This document shows, piece by piece, positions 28,316 to 35,721 of a stretch of DNA of 64,000 nucleotides. The DNA lies in assembly GCA_964540815.1 (NCBI GenBank), contig CAZIOH010000027.1:4492-68491 (forward strand), written 5' to 3'. The stretch is from CAZIOH01 sp964540815 (GTDB taxonomy: Bacteria; Myxococcota_A; Polyangia; Fen-1088). Both the position numbers and the translations under genes were made by a program. The notes beneath the pieces are model-generated. The model was not told where the DNA came from. It did no database searches and worked only from the letters and a program-made list of their open reading frames with translations. Every line of letters begins with the position of its first letter. Position 1 is the first letter of the stretch.

Positions 28316-29647
28316 TCACGGGGTGGTCGGGGCCACGGCGCGGGGGGCGATCCAGTAGACGGCGCCGCCCTGGTCATCGGCGAAGAACAGGCGGCCGTCA
28401 TCGGCGAACGCGACATCCGCCGGTCGCTCGAGGGCGGAGCCTCCCGGACCGAATCCACCCAGGAACGGATGCCAACCCTCGACCGGCTTGTGGGTGGCTG
28501 GATCGGTCCTCGCGTAGACGATGCCCGCGCCGGCCCAGGCCGGCGTGGTGTAGTAGCTCCCGTGCAAGGCCACGAAGATCCCATCGCGAAACGGCTCGGG
28601 CCAGATCTGTCGTTCCCAATCGAAACCGAAGGGCGTGTCCGCCAGGGTGAAGGACGCCTCTTCGTGCGTGACCTGACCGCACACATCGGACGTGGCCGAC
28701 ACGGCCGACGTGACCGGCTCCGCCGTCGAGAAGCAACAGGGGTACCCATAATCCGTCCCCGATCCCACGAAGATCAGCTTCTCACGCGCCCCCGGGGTTT
28801 GGTCCTCACCGAGCTCGGTCGCCGCGCAGACCTCATCGGTGCGGTGGCAGCGCATGTACATGGGGTTGCGGAAGCCCTTGGCCACCGGATCGACCACGCC
28901 GACCCCGATCCGGCCGATCGCGCCGCCAGGGGCTCCGCCGCACGACCCGTAAGCGCCCCGGCTGAGGTAGAGCTGGCCACCCGGGGAGCGGGTGAGGCCG
29001 TGGGTCCATCGACCATCTGCGAAGAATGACGCTGGCAGGCCCAGGTCCTCACGCGCGCCCGCCATCTCGACCCGCTGGCCCGTGACGTAAGGAGTTCGCG
29101 AGACGCCTGCCGTGGTGGTGAAGTACAGGAAGCCGCCTCCGAGCGCGAGGCCGTGCACGTCCGGCACGTCGGTGGCAAAAACATGGAGCTCGGCGCTTCC
29201 ATCGTGGTCGTCGTCGGAGAGGATCACGATTTGCCCGAGACCGCCGGTGGCACCTCCTGCGGTGCTGAGACTCGGCGATCCGACGAAGAGATCCCCGTTC
29301 GCGGCGAACACCAGGGTGCGGGGAGTCCCGAGCTTGGCGAATCGTCGAACGCAGAAGCCGGCCGGCAGGTCCGCGCCGGCGACGTCTTCTCCTGCGGACT
29401 GGCAGCCGGCGGACAACGGTGGGCCGCCGCTCCCGCCGCCGCCGCCAGGCGGGACGCCTGGTGGTTCGGTCGGAGTCGCGTCGCCGACGGAGGTTCCATC
29501 CGGAGACCGACCGGCGTCCGGAACGGCCGGCATCGCCGAGTCATCCATCGGCACCGCCATGGATGACCCCGAAGGTGAAGCTCGACACGCCGAGCCGGCG
29601 ACCACCGCGACGAAGAGGCACCATGCGCCGACCTGGGCGTTCTTCAC
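28316..29647 (-). CDS. Sorbosone/glucose dehydrogenase-like beta-propeller lipoprotein
   Basis: 443 residues from GTG 29647, which gives a clean lipoprotein signal (KNAQVGAWCLFVAVVAGSAC); an ATG at 29710 in the same frame overlaps the upstream gene's end by 14 bp. After a Pro/Gly linker come blade-like repeats of the PQQ/sorbosone dehydrogenase fold: VFAANGDLFVGSPS, VHGLALGGGFLYFTT, WTHGLTRSPGGQLYLSRG, GFRNPMYMR, WPEPFRDGIFVALHGS and RPADVAFADDGRLFFADD. Relatives oxidise sugars or aldehydes in the periplasm with PQQ, but many are uncharacterised. The Cys pairs (CCFSTAEP) are notable. It is convergent with the kinase gene (21-bp gap). Confidence 0.78.
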   Translation of the reverse strand: MKNAQVGAWCLFVAVVAGSACRASPSGSSMAVPMDDSAMPAVPDAGRSPDGTSVGDATPTEPPGVPPGGGGGSGGPPLSAGCQSAGEDVAGADLPAGFCVRRFAKLGTPRTLVFAANGDLFVGSPSLSTAGGATGGLGQIVILSDDDHDGSAELHVFATDVPDVHGLALGGGFLYFTTTAGVSRTPYVTGQRVEMAGAREDLGLPASFFADGRWTHGLTRSPGGQLYLSRGAYGSCGGAPGGAIGRIGVGVVDPVAKGFRNPMYMRCHRTDEVCAATELGEDQTPGAREKLIFVGSGTDYGYPCCFSTAEPVTSAVSATSDVCGQVTHEEASFTLADTPFGFDWERQIWPEPFRDGIFVALHGSYYTTPAWAGAGIVYARTDPATHKPVEGWHPFLGGFGPGGSALERPADVAFADDGRLFFADDQGGAVYWIAPRAVAPTTP

Positions 29648-29696
29648 GGCGTCCGTCTTACTCCGCGCAGGCGGGGCGGGCAAAGCCGGATTCGCG

Positions 29697-31205
29697 CTAG
29701 ATTTTCGCATTCGCGCCGCGGATCGGCCGCGCGACTTCGGGGGATGATCTCGCGGCGCGAGCCCCGGATGCGGCTGCCTGCGGGTTGATATCCTCCTCCT
29801 CGATGACCGCGGTGTGGCGGAACACTTCGGTCAACGCCACCCGCTCGTCCGCGGCGATCTGCCTGAGAACGAGCTCGGCCTGGGTGTCGTCATCGACGCG
29901 CATGGTCTTCCTGAAGATCGCGCGCAGGGTCTCGAGCGAAGTCGGATCGCAATCAGGGGCCACGCCCCGGCTGACCTCCACCGCGCCACGAATTCCCCAG
30001 CGCCCGTGCAGGTCCGCCGCCGCCTCCTTCCCGACGCGCACAATCAGCAAGCCCATGTCGTGCCATTCGGCGATCCGCCGCAGGCTGAACCGCGTGTTCA
30101 GGAACAGGCGCGGGATGGGGGTGTTCACCAGCGCCTCCACGCACTCGATGCCCTCCTCGGCCAGCCTGGCCGTCTCGGCCTCACCGACGCCGCCGAGATT
30201 GGCGAGAGGCGTTCCGGTGTCGGAGGCTCTCCGCGACATCCCGAACAAGGTCGAGACGCGTGTCTGCATCCATTCGAAGGCCGAGGAGCCCATCACGGCG
30301 ACGCCCGCCCCGACTCCGAGCGAGATGAGGACGGCATCGACGCCCTCCTTACCCCCCTGGGACGTCGGCGCCCCCAGCCACCTGGCATCGTCGAGTCTCG
30401 CGAGCAGCACCACCGCCAAGGTCGTGATGATCGCCAGGATGAGCGATCGGAAGGCCTCGGCGAACATTCTCTTCGTCGCATCGTCGTTGGCCGCACGGAG
30501 GCACACCCGGGACAGATCCAGCAGGAAGCTGGTCCCCGCCGCGCCGATGACCGCGAAGGCCGCCATCGTGCGGGGGCCGTCGAAGGCCGTTCCGGCGGTA
30601 TGAAACGGGGGGATCAGGAAGCTCACCGCCCCGACGATGGTGGCGCTGGTCATGATCCCCCACATCCCGGCGAAGACCTCCGCCCGCGACAGGGACCACT
30701 GAGCCTTGCCGATCTCGTAGTTCCAGGTCGACAGCGCGGACCTCACCAGGGTCGGAGCGAGCCCCGGGGGGAAGGTCGGCCGAACGCTCTGATAGATCGC
30801 GCGCTTGTTGATGAGCAGGTAGGCCAGCCAGGACAAGCTCGGAGGCAAGGAGCACGCCGCCAGCACCAAGATCCCGAAGTGCTGATCGATGGGCGGCAGG
30901 TGTCGCTCGCCCCGAAGATCACCCTGGAGCAGCGCTTGCGGGAACAGGATGAGGAACAGGCCTCCGAAGATCAGCAACGCGACCACCAGCAGGACCCAGC
31001 GCGGCCACCACTCGCGCTTGCGGCTTTGCCAGATCCCGGCCGTCGCCTGGATGAGCCGGGTCGACATGGAGAGCGCCTGGCCGTCGTCGCCCCGGTGTCC
31101 GTTCGGAGGTTCCCCCTCTGCCGGACAGGGAATGGTCGTGACCGGTGGAAACGATGTGGGATTGGGCCGTCCCGAGCTGGGGCTCACCTGGGTCTCGCTC
31201 GACAT
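29697..31205 (-). CDS. Polytopic membrane protein of unknown function
   Basis: 502 residues from ATG 31205, which has an AGAAGGA site; the open frame upstream to 31397 has no such support. Hydrophobic segments are RWVLLVVALLIFGGLFLILF, FGILVLAACSLPPSLSWLAYLL, a cluster in the middle (FAVIGAAGTSFLLDL, LILAIITTLAVVLLA, VDAVLISLGVGAGVAVMG), then a soluble C-terminal domain of about 180 residues (RLFLNTRFSLRRIAEWHDMG, RAIFRKTMRVDDDTQAELVLRQIA). I recognise no family. It is divergent from the DUF2156 gene across a 223-bp region, and its end overlaps the upstream-start option of the next gene. Confidence 0.75.
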   Translation of the reverse strand: MSSETQVSPSSGRPNPTSFPPVTTIPCPAEGEPPNGHRGDDGQALSMSTRLIQATAGIWQSRKREWWPRWVLLVVALLIFGGLFLILFPQALLQGDLRGERHLPPIDQHFGILVLAACSLPPSLSWLAYLLINKRAIYQSVRPTFPPGLAPTLVRSALSTWNYEIGKAQWSLSRAEVFAGMWGIMTSATIVGAVSFLIPPFHTAGTAFDGPRTMAAFAVIGAAGTSFLLDLSRVCLRAANDDATKRMFAEAFRSLILAIITTLAVVLLARLDDARWLGAPTSQGGKEGVDAVLISLGVGAGVAVMGSSAFEWMQTRVSTLFGMSRRASDTGTPLANLGGVGEAETARLAEEGIECVEALVNTPIPRLFLNTRFSLRRIAEWHDMGLLIVRVGKEAAADLHGRWGIRGAVEVSRGVAPDCDPTSLETLRAIFRKTMRVDDDTQAELVLRQIAADERVALTEVFRHTAVIEEEDINPQAAASGARAARSSPEVARPIRGANAKI

Positions 31206-31428
31206 TCCTTCTGCCCTCCCTCGCGGTCCAGCGCGGATCTGGCCCGCTCTCAGCAAACGGAGCAGGTCGCCGTTCTTCCCCTCCTCTCCATCTTCTAGCC
31301 CTCTTCTTGAACTCTTCTTCCCCTGGTCGGCCTTCCAGCCCGGCAATGGTGCGCCGTCCTCGTCGCTGTCGTGTGCGGCCCTCTCGGCGATTTGCACAAC
31401 CGCTCGCGCGGTTCAAAGTTGGGGCCGG

Positions 31429-32835
31429 ATGCCACCCGCGATCTCGCCAAAGGGACCGGCCGCCCTGCGAGCCACCCGTGCTGCCCGGGCTGCCATTCTC
31501 CAGCACGGTCGCGAGGCCATGGCGTTTCAGGCCCTCGATCCCGCGCTCTCGATCTGGCTCGACGCGACCGGAAGCCCGGGAGGCGTCGCCGCCGCTTACG
31601 TCGACACCGGCAGCAGCTGGGTGGCCGTGGGCCTGCCGTTCGCCCCCGAGGCGGAGGTGCCGGAGGTCTGCCGCGCCTTCGCCGCCGCGGCGCGGGCCGC
31701 CGGGCGGCGCGTGGTGTGGTTCGGGGCCGAACGCGTGCTCGAGGGGTGTCCAGCCCTGCGCGTGGGCGCCCTGCCCGAGTGGCGCCCGGCGGACTGGACG
31801 GGCACGCTGCGGGGACACCGTCGGCTGCGCGAGCAACTGCGGCGAGCGCGCGCCGCCGGGGTGACCGTCGCCCCCGTGTCGCCGGAGGCCGTGGTGCCGG
31901 GCCGCCCGCTGCGGGCCGAGATCGATGCGGTGGCCGCCGCTTGGCTCGCGCGGCGGCACCTCGAGCCCATGCAGTTCCTGGTCACCCTCGATCTCTGGCG
32001 GGAACCTGCCGCCCACCGGTACTTCGTGGCCTCCCGGCACGAGCGCGTGGTCGGCTTCCTGTCGCTCGTCCCCATCCCGGCCCGGGCTGGGTGGCTCTTC
32101 CAGCATCTGCTCCGCGCGGCAGACGCACCGAATGGCACCTCCGAGATCCTCATCGATCGGGCCATGCGCGCCCTCTGCGACGAGGGAGCCACGCTCGCCA
32201 CCCTCGGCCTTTGCCCCCTCCGCGCCGATCCGGCAAGTCCGCGCGATCCGGGGGCGCTGACCATCTGGCTCCGACTCGCCGGCTTTCTCGGACGCGGGCT
32301 CTACGACTTCCGCGGCCTGCGGGCCTTCAAGGAGCGCCTGCACCCCGGGTCCTGGCGCGACGTCTGGTTGCTCGTTCCCCCGGGAGGCTCGCGGCTGCTC
32401 GCCGTGCTCGACGTGCTGCGGGCCTTCGCCGGGGGACGGCTGCTCGCCTTCGTGGCGCGCTCGGTGGTCCGACGCCCGAGCGCCACCTGCCTCGCCCTCG
32501 GGCTCCCGCTCGTCCCGTGGACCGTCACCCTGGCCGTTCTGGCCGCCCTCGGGCTCCACGGCCCGCTCGGCTACAGCCGCGGAACACTCGGCGCCTTCGC
32601 GGGGTTCGACGCGCTCCTCGTCCTCGGGCTCGCACGGGCGGCGCGGCGGCCACGCCCTCGCACGCTCTCGCTGCTGGCCGGGCTCGCCACGCTCGACGCT
32701 CTGGTCTCCGTGCTGCGGGTGGCCGCCATCGGGCTCGGAGGCCACGCGGTCGAGGTCGCGTTGCGTCTGATCGCCACCGGTGCGCCCATCCTCGGGGCCA
32801 CCGCGCTGTGGTCGGCGGCCTTCCGCCGTCGGTGA
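31429..32835 (+). CDS. DUF2156 (phosphatidylglycerol lysyltransferase-like) protein with C-terminal membrane helices
   Basis: 468 residues from ATG 31429. Residues about 30-330 carry the GNAT-like fold of the MprF/LysX C-terminal domain: PEWRPADWTGTL, a stretch with RREQLRRARAAG, VVGFLSLVPIP, APNGTSEILIDRAMRAL, ATLGLCPLRAD and RGLRAFKERLHPG. Family members transfer an amino acid from tRNA to phosphatidylglycerol or act in related lipid modification. Here the catalytic-like domain comes first and about four hydrophobic helices follow (TCLALGLPLVPWTVTLAVLAA, GAFAGFDALLVLGLA, LVSVLRVAAIGL, APILGATALW), the opposite of MprF, where membrane helices precede it. It is a stand-alone gene. Confidence 0.78.
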   Translation: MPPAISPKGPAALRATRAARAAILQHGREAMAFQALDPALSIWLDATGSPGGVAAAYVDTGSSWVAVGLPFAPEAEVPEVCRAFAAAARAAGRRVVWFGAERVLEGCPALRVGALPEWRPADWTGTLRGHRRLREQLRRARAAGVTVAPVSPEAVVPGRPLRAEIDAVAAAWLARRHLEPMQFLVTLDLWREPAAHRYFVASRHERVVGFLSLVPIPARAGWLFQHLLRAADAPNGTSEILIDRAMRALCDEGATLATLGLCPLRADPASPRDPGALTIWLRLAGFLGRGLYDFRGLRAFKERLHPGSWRDVWLLVPPGGSRLLAVLDVLRAFAGGRLLAFVARSVVRRPSATCLALGLPLVPWTVTLAVLAALGLHGPLGYSRGTLGAFAGFDALLVLGLARAARRPRPRTLSLLAGLATLDALVSVLRVAAIGLGGHAVEVALRLIATGAPILGATALWSAAFRRR

Positions 32836-32851
32836 GGCGGCGGGGCGGCTT

Positions 32852-33748
32852 TCAGGTGTCGGAGGGCGACGGCGGCGGCGGCGTCCCGAACAGGCGCCAC
32901 TTGGGAGAGATCCCGAGCAGGATGCCGTGGCGGTCGCTGCCGCTCATGAACCCGACCAGGCCGACGATCGACAGATCGAGGGTCTGCGTGACCGACCAGG
33001 TGAGTCCAAGGGTGGCGAGGAGCTGCTCTGGATCGGAGGACAGGAAGTGGACCGCAGATAGCTCGCCGGTCAGGGAGAGCAGGTCACCACCCCCGAGCCC
33101 GAGCTCGAGGTCGAGGCCAGCCTCGAGGCCCTTCGGTCGTCCGCTGGTGGCATCTGGCGCGGGATCGACGAATCCACCCAGGTTGAGGGCGAGGTGCAGG
33201 GTGTGCGTCGCGAGACCGACCAGGGCCAGCCCCTCGATCCCGACGCCATGCGCTTTGGAGGCGACCGGGAGCTTCGGTCCGAGCTGCACGCCGCCGGCCA
33301 GCGCCGCGTGTCGGCCCGCCGCCGGCCCCGGTGACCGCTCGCCGCCCCGCGGGAGATCCCGGTCGAACAGGCCGATCTTCAGCGACGGAAACAGGCTGTC
33401 CGGGGCGGCGTGGTCGAAGGAGAACGGCCCCACGTCCGGACCCTCGATCGCGTAGGCCCCATCGAGATCCAGCTCGAGATTGGGAAGCAGGCCGAGATCG
33501 AGCTCGAAGTCGGGCAGGACCGCCCGCCACGGGTTTCCGGTGGGTCCCCGGACGGCCCCGAGCTGCAGGTCCACCTCGGTGACGCCGGCCTCCTCCATCT
33601 CGAGATCCGTGGGCTCGAAGAGCGGGCGCACCGGCCGGGCCCCAGCGGCCGCGGGACCGAGGAACGCGACCGCCAGCCAGCCGAGGAGCGAGCCGCGCGC
33701 GACCGCGGCGCACGCATGCCAGAACGTATGCCAGGTGCCAGCCGTCAT
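32852..33748 (-). CDS. Putative outer-membrane beta-barrel protein
   Basis: 298 residues. An N-terminal signal (SLLGWLAVAFLGPAAAGA) is followed by alternating hydrophobic/polar strands with repeated Leu-Asp-Leu and Gly-Leu motifs (DLQLGAVRG, DFELDLGLLPNLELDLDG, GLEAGLDLELGLGGG, GILLGISPKWRLF). This pattern fits a small barrel or transporter-type porin, but the specific family is not recognised. It ends with Pro/Ser-rich residues rather than a terminal Phe. It is convergent with the DUF2156 gene (16-bp gap). Confidence 0.6.
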   Translation of the reverse strand: MTAGTWHTFWHACAAVARGSLLGWLAVAFLGPAAAGARPVRPLFEPTDLEMEEAGVTEVDLQLGAVRGPTGNPWRAVLPDFELDLGLLPNLELDLDGAYAIEGPDVGPFSFDHAAPDSLFPSLKIGLFDRDLPRGGERSPGPAAGRHAALAGGVQLGPKLPVASKAHGVGIEGLALVGLATHTLHLALNLGGFVDPAPDATSGRPKGLEAGLDLELGLGGGDLLSLTGELSAVHFLSSDPEQLLATLGLTWSVTQTLDLSIVGLVGFMSGSDRHGILLGISPKWRLFGTPPPPSPSDT

Positions 33749-33817
33749 GGTGGCGGGCAGCGTACATCCTGATCGGGGATCGGGTGCGCCCGCGGATCGC
33801 CCGCCGGGCCCCGCAGG

Positions 33818-33973
33818 CTACCGGCGGCCTCCTTGCACCTGGGCGGCGCGCTCGGTGACCGTCGCCCGGGGCCCGATGCCCGGGTCACGGGCGCGGTGCG
33901 CGAAGGCGCTGATGGCCAGCACCAAGATGACCCCGGCGACCACCCCAATCATCAACATGATCCGGTTCGACAT
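33818..33973 (-). CDS. Single-span small membrane protein (51 residues)
   Basis: A 51-residue frame with a strong GAGGAAG site a few bases before ATG 33973. The sequence starts MSNRIMLMIGVVAGVILVLA, giving one transmembrane helix, and ends in a charged tail (HRARDPGIGPRATVTERAAQ). I know of no homologue. The good ribosome-binding site and hydrophobic helix support a real gene. Its neighbours lie 69 bp (downstream) and 123 bp (upstream) away on the same strand. Confidence 0.6.
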   Translation of the reverse strand: MSNRIMLMIGVVAGVILVLAISAFAHRARDPGIGPRATVTERAAQVQGGRR

Positions 33974-34096
33974 GTCTTCCTCGACGCCTGACAAGACAGA
34001 GGGATCCCCCTCGGAGGGACCTTCTGAGAATCGGCCCCTGCCGACAAGAACGAGTTGTGTCGGCCCGCTGATCCGGCCCGCGCGAGGGGTAGAGCC

Positions 34097-34711
34097 TCAG
34101 GCAGGATCCGCCGACAAAGCCCAGTAGCGGATGCTCTTCCGATCGGTCGAGGCAAATTCATCCACGAGCGCGCCTTTCCAGATCTTCTTGAGCTCGGGGC
34201 TGAGCACCAGCTTGTGGGTGTCCCCGACCTTGAAGCTGCGGAGCTTGCCGGAGACCTGCGCCTTCATGGCATCCGTGATCTTGCTCCGGGGCTGGCGCGG
34301 CTTGTAGTGAGCCACCAGGATGGACTGCTTGTCCATCGGGCCACCGATGACCTGATAGCGCATCACGTAGGCATAGTCGTAGAGATCGTCGGGCGGGAAC
34401 TGGGTGGGCACCTCGACCAGCTTCGCGGTCACCGTGAGCGGGGCCGGGCCCTCGGCCGCATGCACCGCCCTCGCCGCTCCACCGGCGAGAGTGAGCAACA
34501 GGCCCGCGGCGGTCAGCGCCACGAGGGCGGAGCGGCCCGCACGGTTCGGCGTTCGCGATGTCGAGGTCCTGGTCTGGGTCTGGGTCNNNNNNNNNNNNNN
34601 NNNNNNNNNNNNNNNNNNNNNNNNNNNNNNNNNNNNNNNNNNNNNNNNNNNNNNNNNNNNNNNNNNNNNNNNNNNNNNNNNNNNNNGGGTCGGGGTCGGG
34701 GTCGGGGTCAT
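34097..34711 (-). CDS. Secreted protein with N-terminal Thr-Pro/Thr-Gln repeat, contains a 100-N gap
   Basis: Starts at ATG 34711 with a GGAGGA site; the ATG overlaps the upstream stop (ATGA). The N-terminus is a Thr-Pro repeat, then a 100-N gap, then Thr-Gln/Arg-Thr-Ser repeats, all from GGGTCG/GGTCTG hexamers. A basic patch and hydrophobic signal follow (LVALTAAGLLLTLAGGAA), then a soluble domain (LVEVPTQFPPDDLYDYAYVM, HYKPRQPRSKITDAMKAQ, KLRSFKVGDTHKLVLSPELK, SIRYWALSADPA). The domain is not recognised. True length depends on the gap. It is the last gene of the nine-gene operon and so perhaps a periplasmic partner of the polysaccharide machinery. Confidence 0.65.
   Translation of the reverse strand: MTPTPTPTXXXXXXXXXXXXXXXXXXXXXXXXXXXXXXXXXXTQTQTRTSTSRTPNRAGRSALVALTAAGLLLTLAGGAARAVHAAEGPAPLTVTAKLVEVPTQFPPDDLYDYAYVMRYQVIGGPMDKQSILVAHYKPRQPRSKITDAMKAQVSGKLRSFKVGDTHKLVLSPELKKIWKGALVDEFASTDRKSIRYWALSADPA
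34567..34710. repeat. Hexanucleotide arrays (GGTCTG and GGGTCG) around a 100-N gap
   Basis: GGTCTG copies lead into the gap from the left and GGGTCG copies leave it on the right, so the unsequenced part joins two related hexamer arrays. Confidence 0.9.
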
Positions 34712-35721
34712 GGCAAGGTCCTCCGAGGGAAGAGTCCAGCGTGGATGGGCAGGTCGCCCGGGGCGGGGGGCTCGGTCGGCGGGGTCATCATCGCCTTCGG
34801 GGTCGCCGTCGGGGGCGGGCTGGTCGCCGCGTCGTCCGCCGCGCCCAGCAACAACATCTGCAGGTTCCGAGCCAGGCCTGGTAATTCCGGATTGGCCCTG
34901 CCCGCGGACCGGTAGGCGCGCGCGGCTCCGACCCGATCCCCCCGCGCCTGGCGCACGGCGCCGAGGCTCGCCCAGGCCTCGGCGAAGGCGGGCAGCTCGT
35001 CGGTGGCCCGGCCATAGGCCACGGCCGCCCCCGGAAGGTCGCCGTCGCCACGCCGTTGATTGCCGAGGTTGAACCAGTGAATGGCCAGCACCTCCGCCGG
35101 GGACAGCGGCCGAAGGTACGCGGTCGCCTCCGCTGGCCACGGGCCGTACTTGCCCACGTACCACGAATCGGGCATGGCCTCTCCGCGGCGCAGCAGCTCG
35201 ACGTTGCGCGCGCGGGTGGTGCCAGAGGCCCGGGCGCGCACGAAGAAGTGTCCGGGGACCATGACCCCATCGAGCGGAATCCCGAGCCGCTCGGCCAGCA
35301 CCAGGTAGAGCGCCCCGAGTCCGACGCACGAGCCCTTGCGATCGGCCACCACGCTCGGGAGCAGCATGAAGCGGAGCGCGGTGCGCTCGACCTCTCGGGA
35401 GAAGCCGAGCTCCCCGAACACCACGGCGTTCAGGCTGTCCACACCATCCTCCCCTTTGCCCCGGGGGCGGGCAGCGATCCGGTCCGCCATGGTCTCGATG
35501 ACCTGCCAGGACCCGGCGACATCGCTCGGGGCCGCTCCGCGCTCGGCGGCGAAGGCGAGGAGCGCGCTCGCGAGGGGGCCCGGAACCCGGTGGTCCCCGC
35601 CGCGCGCCGGATGAAGGGCGCGGCAAGCCGTCCCTTCGGAGGCCGCGGCGAAGATCCCGAGCGCCGCCACCACCACCGACCTCGTGGCGGCCGGGCCGGC
35701 GGGGGCGGCGACCGGGCTCAT
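34708..35721 (-). CDS. SirB1-type transglutaminase-like protein with TPR tail
   Basis: 337 residues. The first half carries the SirB1/Transglut_core2 pattern: LNAVVFGELGFSRE, DRKGSCVGLGALYLVLAERL and VPGHFFVRARAS, with Cys and His in the places of a papain-like catalytic pair. The second half has TPR-like repeats (AEVLAIHWFNLGNQRRGDG, LPAFAEAWASLGAVRQARGD). The N-terminus shows a short hydrophobic segment (SVVVAALGIFAAASEGTAC), so it may be exported or anchored. Start and stop overlap its neighbours by 4 bp (ATGA on both sides), making it an internal gene of the operon. Its role there is unknown; it may scaffold or modify the acetylation complex. Confidence 0.75.
   Translation of the reverse strand: MSPVAAPAGPAATRSVVVAALGIFAAASEGTACRALHPARGGDHRVPGPLASALLAFAAERGAAPSDVAGSWQVIETMADRIAARPRGKGEDGVDSLNAVVFGELGFSREVERTALRFMLLPSVVADRKGSCVGLGALYLVLAERLGIPLDGVMVPGHFFVRARASGTTRARNVELLRRGEAMPDSWYVGKYGPWPAEATAYLRPLSPAEVLAIHWFNLGNQRRGDGDLPGAAVAYGRATDELPAFAEAWASLGAVRQARGDRVGAARAYRSAGRANPELPGLARNLQMLLLGAADDAATSPPPTATPKAMMTPPTEPPAPGDLPIHAGLFPRRTLP

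Noticed and set aside
26310..28650. Frame continuing from the TPR part across the 100-N gap
   Set aside because: The N run is arbitrary in length; the FHA domain lies in a different nominal frame and is used instead.
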